Shown here: positions 49,654-61,641 of the stretch, one piece after another
Numbering within the stretch: position 1 is the stretch's first letter
How the letters are laid out: every line of letters begins with the position of its first letter
From: Linyphia triangularis
Lineage: Eukaryota > Arthropoda > Arachnida > Araneae > Linyphiidae
Length of the DNA stretch: 64,000 nucleotides
Assembly (NCBI GenBank): GCA_963978545.1
Contig: OZ021732.1
Location: 25,492,688-25,556,687, forward strand
Direction: 5' to 3'
Notes under the pieces: model-generated
What the model was told of the DNA's origin: nothing
Databases searched by the model: none
The model's input: only the letters and a program-made list of their open reading frames with translations
Translations under genes and position numbers: made by a program

Positions 49654-52600
49654 TTATCTTTCTTATAGATAGCGTCGCGTGTGTCAAGATGTGGGACTTC
49701 TTGAGACGAGGGGAGTGTAGAAGTATTCCTCTATTGTGTAGAAATAATCGTTTTCTGAGATTGGTTCTTCTAATGGGTGAATAGTTAGGAGTCTCAAGCC
49801 AAAGATGCTGGGTTCATTTATCAGAATTGTACAGGGTTTTCGTAATTAAAGTTATCCTGTTTAGAATTCTCAGCAGTGATCTACAGATTTTCATAGAATT
49901 TGGTATACGTACAACTGATTTCAAGAGGAAATGACATCTGAAGCAAAATAAATATCAGTTCAGGTTTACGAAACCAGATGAAAATGTAGCGCTTTAAGGA
50001 CTTATATAAACGTTAACTTTATAGGCACAAACTCATCAAGAAAATTGTGGATCGAAGCTTTGGAAAAAAACAACAAAAACAACCTAATAATGTCTTGAAT
50101 ATGTCTAATAATTGTAGTCTTTGAAGAGTCATTTGAACTTTTGTACGTATTCAAAGACAGCAATAAACGGATAATTCTAATTATGAAAAACATGTAGACA
50201 TAAGGATCATCAGAAGAAGTTTTATGTGATGTTATCTTTTCGATTTCAATATTTCTTAAAAAAACCCTATGTTTACACACAAGTTCTTATTATTAAGTAT
50301 GAAGAATTTGCAACTGATCAGAATATTTAGTGTATTTACCTAAGGGTTCAATATACCAACAAAAGGTATTCGAAACTAGACCAAGTTTTCCTCTTATTGG
50401 TGTTTGTAAAATTAAAATTATCTCATTTCATGAATGACGAGTTCGGAACTCTCAAATTAAATAGAAAAGGTTTGAATTTCAAGTAGGTATTCGTAAATGT
50501 TTTGACACAGTAAACATAGGTTAAAAAAATAATCTGAGTTCTAGCCTATATTTTATCCTTGAGGTAGCTTGTGCCGGATGGTTTTCAACCAATCAACTAT
50601 AAAGTTGTTCAACAGTTTATTTATTAGAACATATATATATATATATCAAGGCGTCTTAGTAATAGGGTTACACACTTGCAGGAGGAATAGAATACAATAG
50701 ACGTCTCAGTATCATATAGCGATGTTGTGTCGATTTTCAGAAGCAGGGTAGGTGGTGTTGCACAGATATGAACGGAATCATCTAAAATAATCGGAATTTT
50801 TTGCACCGAAGATGTGGATTACTTTACTGTTCCTGGACACCCCATTTGAATAATCACTTTACTGTAAATTTTTTACTTACATTACTTTAGGCGGTATGCT
50901 TTCATTTCAGGTGCTTTTACTACTGCATGGACTTGTCAACTCGGCCCGAAATTTTTTAAGCTTGTAATCCTAGAACTGAGATCCTGCATAGTGTATACAC
51001 TGTAATTTTTGTTGTTCTAGTAATAAAACTTTAGAAACCAAATTTTCCAAAACATTTAAATAACTAATTAAAACATTTTTTTCTTATAGTAATTTAAGGT
51101 ACATATGACTTTTTAATAGAAAAACTAGTTATTTTTAGAAACTAATTTTTGGCAAAACCTATTCAGTCTTAAAAACCTCAACACACGCAAATCTCAAAAG
51201 TTTCGAAAATCTACCACGGCACACACTATTTTCACGTAGCTAACGAACTTCATTCCAGACGAAATCTTCCGCCATCTGACGCAAGAAGATGATGAATCGG
51301 TGTTTTGTTTTGAGTCAGAAGATACTCAAGAAAACTCACCCCCACATAAACAAACCCCATGAAAACAAGCCCCCCTTTTAGAATGCGGATACGAGAAACC
51401 ACCCCCTCACATCGAACACGCCCCCAATTCCACAAAAAAGGGGAGGGGGTGGAGAAAGTTAGAACATAAACCGGATACATGTTCCATGTAAACAATGATG
51501 AAGAATGCCTATCCGTAATGGTTCCGCAACACTGAAGCTGTTGGTTATCAACAACAGCAATTCCTCATTGTGAAGTCCATATTTAGCCCTTCGATGACAG
51601 ATGGGCTTGTGGAATAATAAACAGAGAGGGACATTTTTCTGAAGCCTTGTGATGGATTTTTTTTATGGCACAAAAACATGAAGCCTGCAGTGGTCAAGAT
51701 TACCATATCAGCTTCTGGAGAGGTGATAGTAATTCTAAATTGAATAGTAAGGAAGACACTTTTCCGGTGTTATGTCGAAAATTGCCTAATGCCTCGAGTA
51801 GATGAAAATCCTTTAAATTTCTACCAGGTTTCCTTTTACTAAATAAAATTATAGTAAACCTTGCTTGTAATATATTTCTGAAAACCTATTATTATCATCA
51901 ATAGCTTTTATTGGATAGGCAACTCAGCACAATTAAAAAATAAGAAAAAGAAAAAAAAAAGTTTTGAAGTCTACTTTTGGGGTATTTATACGTGTTAGGT
52001 AGATTACAAATTTAATACAATTTAGTGAATTGCTTCTGGAAGACAATACGTAGGGTAATACAAAATTTTGCGGAAATACGTTTTCTTTGTCAAGTCGGTT
52101 TGTGCTTTAAGTAACTGTAAAACGAGAAAAAATGGTTTATTAATGACGCGTGAAACAACTTGAGAAAGTTCGGTTAAAAGTTAGAGCACAGTGGGTTGTC
52201 AAAGACTGTGTAGTAGTCAGTCGTAGTAATTTTCTGGAGCCGATTTTCGTTCAATTTTTAAATCTTTAGAAGCCTTCATGTACTGATGATTTTTTTTAAA
52301 GATTCATCACCGTAAATAAAAAAAAGAATGCTCTACTGAATTTCCAATGGAAGTTTCAAAGTTTGCACATAAACCTGAAGTTTCTGTATTTATTAAATTT
52401 AGACATTGCGACTAACATGCAGCATTTTGAGTACCTAGAGCTGCTCTGACTGAACCGAACATCAAGGAAGTTGTACCATTCTTCCCCGTCCAATAATAAA
52501 CCAATATTTCCCGTCACGGTCGACGATACTTATTCCATCACACGACTTAACAAATAAAACAAAATCCAGCGAACTTGTTGATCCTCCCATATATAAAATA

Positions 52601-52740
52601 TAAGTACACTAAGAATGAAATACTAAAAATATCAAGTATAAGGGATTTAAAAGTTGCAAAATACCTCAACAAAACATACAACTAGAAGCTACTCATCATC
52701 AGGCACACAGACCCATATATTATTCTTTAACATAGAATAG

Positions 52741-52876
52741 CATACCTGCCAACATTGGCATTTTCAAATTAGTACAATTTTTACGGAACAAATATTTGCA
52801 TTCCTATGACTCATGGAAAGTTAAATAGCGACAATATTTATGAATGTAATATAGAAATAGTAATTCTATTACAAAT

Positions 52877-52915
<39 letters not shown>

Positions 52916-54168
52916 CATAATATTAAATTGCTCTCAAATATAACAAATTGTTACATTTTAGCTCAAAATGGAAATTATAAATTAAAAACTAACTTGGATT
53001 TAAAAATAAATCAAATTTAAACTTTACGATGAAATCTTTGATGAGGTTTATGATTTAGTCTACATTACACCTAAATAAAACATGCTTTATGACATAAAAA
53101 CTTTAGTGAAACGTACAATGAGTTGGTGGTATTCAAAGTGTTTAATCACAAGCACAAATATCAATTATGCAGGCTTTCGAATTCTTATTATTACATTCGA
53201 TGTTGTCACTGTGCTTTTTAGAATTGATATGAACTTCGATATCAGTAGATCCTCCATGAGAAATCTTAATATCAGATGCATAGATAGAGTAAACTGCTTG
53301 GTTTGAAGTAAACTCCAAAAAAACTTGATATTTTCTGGAGTCTTACACCAGGATTGTTTAACTTGGATATTTTAAAATAAGTAATTAAGACTAACAAAGA
53401 AGCTGAAAACCGAAAGTGCTTTAATCTCAAAAGTCCGAGAAAACGAAACAGTTGTTCGGTGTGAGTGCCGCCAAAATAATTGAAAACGGCGGCGTCGCGG
53501 TTTAGTGCGCAGCGTTGGAGTACGGTCCAAAAGAAGAAAGAATAAAAAAAACTAAAGCACTTTCAGTTTTCTACTTTATTAATCTGTTAAGTTCGAGACA
53601 ACGAAACAGTTGCTTGGTTCGCCAAATCCCGTCGGCAACACAGATGAAAACAATGAATTTCCGGCGCTGAGCTCGAGTGCTTTTATTATATACGTGCAAC
53701 ATTACTGTGCGGTCCAAACAGAAGGAAGCACCAAAATCTAAAGCATTTTTGGTTTTCAGATTCTTTGTTAATCTCTTGAGTCTGAGGCAACGCAATAGTT
53801 GTTTGGTTCGCCAGGTCCCGTCGGCAACACAAATGAAAACAGTGCATCCCCGGCGCCGTGGTTTAGTGCTATTATTTAAGCGCAAGTCCAGTACTATTAT
53901 TTACGTTTTGGAGTCTAGTCCAAAAGATGGTAGAATTAAAAAACTAAAGCACTTTCGATTTTCTGCTTCTTTATTAACCTGTAAAGCCCAAAAAATCGAA
54001 GCAGTGGTTTGTTTTGCCAAATCAAGTCGGCAACAGAAAAGAAAACAGTGCATCCTCGCCAACGCGCTTTAGTGCTGAACATATGCGCAATCTTGGAGTG
54101 TGAATAAATATTTTGACTGACGCGGCAGCTTTGGAAAATCGTTTCAGTTTCGTTGGTGACTTGAAAAA

Positions 54169-54206
<38 letters not shown>

Positions 54207-54333
54207 GGTTTTAGGGGGGAAAAAACGAAAAGTACCGTGAAATCCGTACGATTTTTCTAGCTGTTCGTACACCCGTACAAAATAGTAAAAATCCGTACAT
54301 TGTACGGATAATTCGTACAAGTTGGCAGGTATG
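52741..54333. mobile_element. non-autonomous TIR element (CATACCTGCCAAC ends) with internal tandem repeats
   Basis: Exact 13-base inverted ends, CATACCTGCCAAC at 52741-52753 and GTTGGCAGGTATG at 54321-54333, are flanked by GAATAG on both sides (52735-52740 and 54334-54339), a 6-base target duplication. Inside are a 35-base A tract (52879-52913), a four-unit tandem repeat (about 53405-54080), a second A tract (about 54175-54206) and several CCGTAC/GTACGG short palindromes near the right end (54240-54320). No transposase frame is seen. Open frames of 104-131 codons in the tandem repeat lie in overlapping antisense pairs and are not credible genes. A hAT-related element is possible; the superfamily is not proven. 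Confidence 0.75.
53405..54080. repeat. tandem repeat, four diverged units of about 160-205 bases
   Basis: Each unit carries AAAGCACTTTC(A/G)TTTTCT-like sequence, then GAG(A/G)CAACGAAACAGTTGTT-like sequence (53433, 53591, 53783, 53990), GGTTCGCCAAATCCCGTCGG, CAACACA-ATGAAAACAGTGC, then a GGCGCCG-GGTTTAGTGC block and GAGT-CGGTCCAAAAGAAG. Units are diverged and vary in length. Confidence 0.85.
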
Positions 54334-55418
54334 GAATAGACATCAATACGGCGATGGAAGCAAGACATTGAATTATACATGACAATCCAACAAAATAATT
54401 ATTATAGTTAAAATGCTGTAAAAGTATTTTTACTGCATACGTTGGCTTATGGCCAGGAAGCCCTAACACAAAGTTGCGGAGTGACAAAATAGCCTTCTTG
54501 GCTCTTTGACACTTTACTGACATTCTTTATTTTTATGTATTCGAAGAAATTATTTCTAGTAAAGTAAGATGATTAAATGGTGGAATTCTCAAGGGGGGAA
54601 AAAAAAAATGTTAGTTTTTAAAAAAGTTGGAAAGCAATATTATTGATTTAAAACTTTCACCTGACACTTGTAAAAACGTATTTCTAAACATAATTTAGTT
54701 AATAATTAATAATTAATTTTTTACAAACCGACTCGCCATTGGCTATTTCAATTATGTTGCAAGATATATGGTGCCACATTTGGACAGAATCTTATGATTT
54801 AACGATACGCAGTCTAATGAACCAAATTACTATAGTTGGTGTTCTTCATTCAAAATTTCAGCTTGAGCTCCAGACGTAAAAGCACCTTATAGGCAAATAT
54901 GTAGCAAAATGAAGCAAAAAGTAGTAGTTTACAATTTAAAAAAAAAAATTTCATTTAATTTCGTGAAAAAGGCTCAAATATTAATATTTTTACTGCAAAT
55001 GAGCATGATACATACAACTTTTTATTCGTCAATTAGGTGAAGGGTCAGTACCGTGTCCTTAAATTTTACTAAAACTATATATATTTATATATATATTTTT
55101 CAATTTACTAGCATCGAAATATTTTACACAAATGCATCGATATGACTTTACGATATGTCAAAGCAATATTCACTCTTTTTAAGCGGGATTCGAAAAAGTT
55201 CCTTCTATGAAGTAAAATTTTAAAAAAAGTATGGCAAATCAAAAAAATTGTTAGGACTATCTTTTCAGACTGTTTAATCAAATAATAAAATACATAACTA
55301 AAGTAAATGTGTTGCAGCTAACACGGCGATTGTATACGGCGATTTAAAATTTCACAAAACCAAAAATCACTGAAATTTTACCGAATCCTCATTTATGAAA
55401 CAAAGCAAAGCCACTTAC
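54334..55418 (-). other. rbm19 last intron, donor-proximal part
   Basis: AT-rich intron, with the third copy of a short dispersed repeat at 54415-54469. It ends at the donor ACA|GTAAGTGG of the exon at 55419-55545 (minus strand). Confidence 0.7.
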
Positions 55419-55545
55419 TGTCAACGAATCCCCTCGCTGTCTTCTTCCTGAGTTCCTCGACATCTTCAGATTCTGCATTGGCCCACTCCAGCACCAACCG
55501 TCGACCGAAGAAATGAGTGCTGTGGCATAGAGCATTAAATGCGCG
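55419..55545 (-). CDS. rbm19: RNA-binding protein 19 (MRD1-like), penultimate coding exon (end of last RRM)
   Basis: On the minus strand the exon follows a CCTTTTTCAG acceptor, starts in phase 0 and ends in phase 1 at a consensus donor (GACA|GTAAGTGG). It codes RAFNALCHSTHFFGRRLVLE, then WANAESEDVEELRKKTARGF and VD. From memory this is nearly the same as the end of RRM6 in human RBM19 (K-R-A-F-N-A-L-C-H-S-T-H-L-Y-G-R-R-L-V-L-E-W-A), including the beta-4/beta-5 strands of the RRM and the following A-x-x-R-x-K-T-A helix. This is the strongest protein identification in the window. Upstream exons with the rest of the RRMs must lie beyond 64000. The downstream exon is at 36951-37036, in matching phase. 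Confidence 0.92.
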
Positions 55546-57616
55546 CTGAAAAAGGAAAAAGTAATCCTCCAATTATCAAAAACACTAATAATTTTCGAGA
55601 TGTAAAAAGGTATTAACTCTCCTTGCTTTAATTAAAGATACGTCATTATCCCTTCGTTGAGAGGATTCATACACATTGGGTGGTTCTTTAAAAACAACTC
55701 TTGAAGTTTTGATGGGGGCAACCAACCTCCAGTTCTGTGTATAATGATCCAAAAAGAGGATTTTCATAAAAATTTAAAAAACATTTAAGGGGTCGCTACC
55801 AAGCCTTAAAGTTTTGAAAACTCGAGAAATTTTCCAAAACTTGAATGAAATTCACATCAAACTGGAGGTAAACAAATAAATAATAATCAATAACAATAGA
55901 GAAGTAGAAAGTTGTAAGGAGCCTCATTGAAAAATAAAGAATATAACAAACACTTTCCAGGCTCCGTGGCCACTATGTTGTAGGTAGTGAGACTGTTAAT
56001 CATCCACCAATAACTGTTTCATGGAAAGGCATTGGCCAATTACTTTCAATAATAACTTCCATTAGGAACAAGAGAAGCAATAGCTATCACTATTCTCGAT
56101 ATACTAGAATCTTGAGGAACTATTGATGAAGTAAAATATTTAAGTTTTTTTATTCAAGGGCAGTAAACACATTCTGCCGAAGAAGAGCATATGTAAAAGA
56201 TGAAAAAAATCATGCTTGTAGTAATAGTGCGTTGTAACAGGACCTGACATACTGATGCACAAATGAGTTCAAATTTTGTAGAACTGAATCAATCTCAAGT
56301 GATTTCCAGACTACCATGCCTGATGTTGATTCGCGAATAAGCGGTAATCTGTGCATGATATTCATTGAGTGTGGCGAAAATCAACTTGAGGAGTTCCAGT
56401 TTCGAAATGATTACAAAGAACATTCCCCTTCATATTTCTTGGAGGAGTTTCCAAAACAGGAATGCGCTTTAGAGATCCGATGGGATTGCATTGTGCTTGC
56501 TGGATGGAAAAAGTAATTTACGTACTCAAATTATATTCAATCACAGATTAATTTACAGTCCAAGCAAGAAGAACCTGCATTACACAACGTTTACGCTGGT
56601 GTTGTGCAATTTTGTGAACAGCTGGTTTCCAACAATATCTGCTTGTTTTGCCCCAAGAAATTATTTGCAGCTCTTAAAGAATATGAAAGTATCAATTATG
56701 TAATTCCCTTCTAATTTATTTATGCAATTTACTCAACAACTTAATTCAGTGATTTTGAGCTCAGATCGAGTTTTCATAGTGTTTAACTACTGAGAAGAAA
56801 ACCGCAAATTTCCTTAAAAAAAAATAAATTATTTTGCTTTCAAAACTTTGATGAAATGCATTATTAACGATATCAAGCCTATATGTAAAGTTTCAGCTTG
56901 ATTGGATGACAAATGAAGACTTTGCACGCCACAAATAAAATCAAAGTTAATATAATGGGATTTAAAAATATTAAAATGACAGGCCTTTTTTTAATAATTA
57001 TTTTGCCAATTTTGCAATATTATTTTAACAAAGGAATGTTTCAGTCCTTAAATACCGTCAAATTGTACAAGCTTGCAATGGCTTGGTATCTGGATCAAAC
57101 GTGCGACATTAAAAACATGCAAAAGCGGATTTTTAGTAACAGCTAGCAAAACTTGATAGATTGCATTGTCATCGACAGTAAATGTATTTGACATGTGTCA
57201 GCTAGATTGAATGAAGACACGTGGGTGTTAATTAGCCCCACGGAGATTGTGTTCGCCACAAACAAACATTCACACAAACAAAATAAATATTAAAGAAAGA
57301 AACAAATTCGTATTTTTTAATATAAATATATAATTCCAATGTTATTTACAAGAGATAAGTTATAAAAGTTACAGCCATTCTGAAGTCCCTTAACTAACGT
57401 GTGTTCTAAAAAAGATATAAAGTTATAAATGAGGAACATCTCAATGTCTTGCCATTCCCATAGAGACAAAACAATGAAAATGTGCACACATGTTCCCAAA
57501 TCTTTATACAGTAAAATAAAAACTATCACGTTTTTGGCTAACTACCCTACAGAGAAGACAGCCATAACCGAAAAGGGGTCAAACTTTCTAAATATGGAAT
57601 GTCGTAATGTCCGACA

Positions 57617-57670
57617 TTACCGATAACTAATCATTTGTTGTTCTGACCAACAATAATTAGTTATCGGTAA
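57617..57670. repeat. hairpin-forming inverted repeat
   Basis: TTACCGATAACTAAT is repeated exactly in inverse at the other end, and inside it TTTGTTG pairs with CAACAA, leaving a short loop around TCTGAC. Total about 54 bases. Confidence 0.92.
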
Positions 57671-57944
57671 ATAATCATTAAATGTTTTAGAAATCTTTTT
57701 ACCCCTCGACCAAAAGATTGATAGCTTAAATAGTAACCAACCAGATAGTATTATCCAGCAAGTGATTAATGAGAGATAGTTAATTGGGGAAGCATCTCTA
57801 TAGCCGCGATCACATTATTTCAGAAATTTGTTTCGAAATGTAGACTTTTTACTAGAACTTAACAGCAAGGCATTAACTTTTCAATTAATTTTTTTAATTA
57901 AAATAAATAAATAAAATTTGGTTTTCATTCTTTTCAATAGATGA

Positions 57945-58315
57945 AAGGGATTATGTTGTGGGGGACTTTTTTAGCAAAATACTAAAGAACTTTCTTAAAT
58001 ACGAAAATTGGAATACGTGATTTAGCTCTTTTTCTAAATCATCTAACCAGAAAATCACTCTAATTTGTTATGTGAAGATTAAAAAACAAACAAGCTGAAG
58101 GTTGGGGAGTATTTTTTTAGTTATAATTTGGTATAAAATAGCTTTATACCTTAAGTTTTTGTTAATGTTTTTATCTTATAATATTAAGTTTTGTTTAGAA
58201 ATTTTAGATAATTAAAAATCAAGCCACAGAAGAGTAATGAAACTCGTTATCATTATAACAATTTGCTTAAAAGAAAATTGTGACTTTAGATTTTTCGCTA
58301 AATATATTTTGTATC
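57945..58315 (+). repeat. dispersed repeat, copy 2
   Basis: Diverged parallel copy of 43601-43970 (see that entry), both inside rbm19 introns and in the same orientation. The shared part is clearest over the last 100 bases (ATGAAACTCGT, TTTGCTTAAA, GACTTTAG). Confidence 0.6.
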
Positions 58316-59380
58316 CAGCGCACTGATAGATGATGCTACTAAATGGTTGACTTTTTTTTTTACTCAAATTAATTAAAGTTTAAGTAACTTTAACTTTCTT
58401 TGAGCAGTAAGCGTAAGGATTGGCAGTTTCGGAACAAGATATCTAATTTAAAGAACGGTTTATTATTTTCTCCAAATCATATATTTTATTCAAATTTCTT
58501 TTTTGTTTCAAAATGGAAGGATTCTTTTAGACTTCGTTTATTTTCACAGCAAAAATGACAAAAGGTGATGTTTGGAAGTAACTTAGCTAAAAATGAGTGT
58601 TTTGGTTGGTCAGCAATTGGAGCAGATGCAATATCCCAGAAGTCGTAAAATTCAGTTTAAACATGTCATAAGTTCCATAGTAACATTTTGACATATTCTT
58701 CGATTGGGAAAAATATATCATCAGTATTATAAGACACGGAGAGAGAGACGTTCCCTCTAAACGTTCATCCATCAAACGATAGAACGTTTTGTTCCAAATG
58801 GAGGGGGTGGTGGAAGAATGGAAAGGGGAGATCAATTATTCAGTTCTAATCCCCTCTTCCAGGTCGAGAGATTAGAGAAGACTTAAAAAGATACTTTAAA
58901 ATAATCCCCGCCGTCTCCGGGGACTGGGGAAAAACGGCAAAACTCCAAAAGGAAGTAGAATCTTTCCTGGCTCGGGAAAAGCGGACGGAACATTTTAAAT
59001 CCCGAACATAGGGATGGAATGTTCCACTTGGTGTGTGGTGAATAAAGATAGGAAAAATATGCTGAAAGATAGGCTTCAGAAAAGGAGCCTTGTAGCTCTG
59101 GTTGGATTCTTCAGAGCTGAATGAGAGCTCCCGATGTAACCTGTAGCTCAAAATAATAGAAACATTTTCTACATTCAAGATGACTTACTTATTCAAGACA
59201 AATAATTTTGCCAAAAATCATTATTCTTTTAAATTAATCGTAAAGGCTAATAAATGATGCACATGGAAACATTAAGCTTTCAAAGCAATGAAAATCAGAA
59301 AATTTTATTTATTATTAATTGGCACATGCATCGGCAAAAAAAGGAAATTGTGACCAAGGCTGTGTACAATGACATGATAT

Positions 59381-59824
59381 TGTTACACAAATTTTCTGTG
59401 TATAGTTGTAAATAGTGACGTATTAAATTAAAATTCGATTGTAATTTATTTCATCTAATTTTATTTATTAACAGCGATAATGCAGGTTAGAAAAAGGTGG
59501 CAACACCTAAAGCAATCGGGAAATTTTGAGATGTTTTTTTTTATTAGACGAGTTAGCTGGATGTTTCGAGAAGGTTGTCACGCGCCTGTATAAATAAAAC
59601 CGCAGATCGGGAAAGTTTTCAGTTTGACTTAGGAACTCGATGAAAGCTGAATGCTTTGAGTGTGCCTGACCTGAATTAACGCCGAATTCGAAGTTGTTAT
59701 TGAAGCTTGATATTGCTTGCACTGTTCTTCGATTAAATTTTGTGTGCCTTTGAAGAGCGAGTAAATAATAGTTTTTATCTAATAAAAACTGTACCATCAT
59801 TGCCTCTGTGGAAAATTCACAACA
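59381..59824 (+). repeat. 5' LTR of the gypsy element
   Basis: 444 bases, TG...CA. It contains a TATAAATAA box-like stretch near 59590, a polyadenylation-type AATAAA and, near the 3' end, TCTAATAAAAACTGTACC. The 3' LTR matches along its length, with scattered substitutions, apart from the SINE. Confidence 0.92.
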
Positions 59825-59825
59825 G

Positions 59826-59843
59826 TGGTGACAGAAATGGGAT
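59826..59843 (+). other. primer-binding site of the gypsy element
   Basis: TGGTGACAGAAATGGGAT starts one base after the LTR end; TGG pairs with a tRNA CCA end. The tRNA was not identified. Confidence 0.55.
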
Positions 59844-59856
59844 TTATTCATCTTGA

Positions 59857-61113
59857 ATGCCGACTACTAGAGGAATGATGGAAGACCAAATGAAGCTATT
59901 GATGGAAATGATTTCAGGAATAAAAGATAGCCAAGAATCCACCGCCGCTGAAATGAAGGCAATAAAAGATAGCCAAGATTCCACCGCCGCTGAAATGAAA
60001 GCTGAAATAAAAGCCCGTCAAGAATCTACAAATGCTGAATTCGCTGCCGCGATTACGGGTGACATTAAAGCTTTACAAGAAGCGATATCATCGAACATTA
60101 AAGCTTTAAGCATCAAACAAGAATCGACTTTGCGTCCCTTGACGGATTTATAGAGCGCACGGAAAGTGTCCTTCAGTCAATGAAGGCCAATATTTCGGAT
60201 GTCAAAGAAGATCTTGTGACAGTGAGAAAGGAAATTTAAGAAAAGGTTTCCATCGTGAGGGAGGAAGTTAACGGGAAATTTGACTGCTTGGAGGAAAGAA
60301 TTCGATATATTGAAAATCGAAGATCTGAAGCAGCAACAGTTTTGCTCCCGGGAGACGTTTCCGTTCCCGTTATTGTACCACACTTCTAGCATCAAAGTGG
60401 CCACTTTTGATGAGAAGTCCTCTTGGTACGTTTATCAAACGCAGTTTGAAATGATTGCTTCTGCGAATGGATGGGACGATACTTCGAAAACATTCCATCT
60501 CGAAGCATCTCTTCGAGGTGAAGCTGCAGATATTCTACAGACACTGCCGGAAGATAAGTATTGAGAGTTGGCTGCATTGACAAGCGCGTTAGAACTGCGG
60601 TTTGGTGAGCAACATTTAAAGGATTATAACAGACTGCAATTAAAAACGAGACATCAAAAGGCCGGTGAAACACTTCAAGAATTAGCCTCGGATATAGAAA
60701 GACTGTCGCTCCTTGCTTTTCCCGACTGTCCCACGGATATGCGAGACGATATTTCTCTGCAGTATTTCATCGACGCTATTCAAGATCTCGATGTAAGGTT
60801 ATCCCTAATCAAAAACCTGAAATCTGCCCTCGTGTACGCCATGAGAGTGGAAGCCGCGCAGCAAGCTTCTAGAAAAGACCGACGATATGTGTGTGGTGCA
60901 TCAGCCGAGAATTCTTCTGACTTTGTCACCAGTAAGCTTCGAGAACTGGAAAGCAAAATTGATAGAATGATGAGAAGCTATCCTGGAGCCAGGGATCAAA
61001 AGACAAGAGTCATTTGCTGGCACTGCAAACGGGAAGGTCTACGACGTAACTGCCTTGATTTGAAAAAGAAAAGGGATAACACCACCACGGAATCTCAACA
61101 ATTGAATCTAAGA
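59857..61113 (+). pseudogene. gypsy gag, with coiled-coil repeats and zinc knuckle, frameshifted
   Basis: The ATG at 59857 opens MPTTRGMMEDQMKLLMEMIS. A coiled coil follows that contains tandem KDSQ(E/D)STAAEMKA units, then KALQEAISSNIKALSIKQES. A frameshift near 60140, a stop at 60237 and further shifts lead to a capsid-like segment (WYVYQTQFEMIASANGWDD, then LRGEAADILQTLP) and, after a stop at about 60562, LELRFGEQHLKDYNRLQLK and TLQELASDIERLSLLAFPDC. The nucleocapsid motif at 61015-61053 is CWHCKREGLRRNC. A CCHC knuckle should have His after the Gly; it is missing here, consistent with a 3-base loss. The protein would form the particle core. Confidence 0.88.
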
Positions 61114-61199
61114 AGATGCCATCTCATAGGGCAGAAGCTGCAATATAGAACAGGTGGAGCGCCCCGACCAGCCGTCTCATCCCGTCAAGGAGGAAACCA

Positions 61200-61641
61200 G
61201 GGTTTATTCGTGAAGGAGGAGATCAACGGAACTCTATGTCGTCTAATCGTCGATTCGGGAGTGAACGTAACGATCGTAAGGACGGACATGGCTCGTCGCC
61301 TGAACAGCCGACTCCTCTACACAGCGCCCTCTGTTTAGCTACAAACTGTGTCTGGTGGCAGTATCTCCGTGCACGGGAAACTTGAAGTGGACATTGCCTT
61401 TGGATTTAACACTTACAAGCACACCGTTTATGTTGCCGAAATTGTAGATCCGTGCATTCTCGGACTAGACGTTTTGAAGAAAAATGGAATTACGCTGAAT
61501 TCTGAGAAAGGCAAACTGCAAACATGGAGAGGCGAAGTTCCTTTACACGGTCTGGACACGAAAGAGCTGTGCGTATATCGGGTTGTAGCTCTTGAAGACA
61601 ACGTCACTGAGAGAGCTTCAGAGTTCACGAATATATCCTGA
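61200..61641 (+). pseudogene. gypsy aspartic protease, interrupted
   Basis: Continues the gag frame: VKEEINGTLCRLIVDSGVNV then TIVRTDMARRL. The catalytic triad is DSG (codons 61252-61260) in the L-I-V-D-S-G context typical of retroelement proteases. A stop at 61336 (TAG) breaks the frame before the flap and the ILGLDVLKKNGITL end motif (61456 on), which matches the I-L-G-x-D-x-L of this family. It would process the Gag-Pol polyprotein. Confidence 0.87.

Larger units (their letters stand above)
40966..52740. other. rbm19 last intron, central part
   Basis: No exons or complete transposons identified. Features seen: a C run at 41515-41530; GC-richer complex islands at about 41400-41960, 43330-43490, 45340-45720, 46090-46570, 47100-47340, 47640-47890, 49420-49660 and 51230-51640; a 59-base imperfect inverted repeat at 46378-46572; a dispersed repeat at 43601-43970; short dispersed repeats at 44303-44356 and 44569-44606; a short TA run at 50629-50646. 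Frames of 60-120 codons occur in the islands but have no domain matches I recognise. Confidence 0.5.
55546..59376 (-). other. rbm19 upstream intron, before the gypsy element
   Basis: AT-rich non-coding DNA. It holds a possible MITE remnant at about 55789-55978 (right end TTTCCAGGCTCCGTGGCCAC, like the family at 23884), a hairpin at 57617-57670, a dispersed repeat at 57945-58315 and a GC-richer block at about 58790-59150. A 66-codon frame at 56316 and others are not recognised. Confidence 0.55.

Noticed and set aside
53571..54072. 104- and 131-codon open frames on opposite strands
   Set aside because: They overlap antisense inside a tandem repeat of a transposon and repeat with its period; no domain.
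59507..59851. 114-codon minus-strand frame
   Set aside because: It is antisense to the 5' LTR of the gypsy element. A related minus-strand frame occurs in the 3' LTR.
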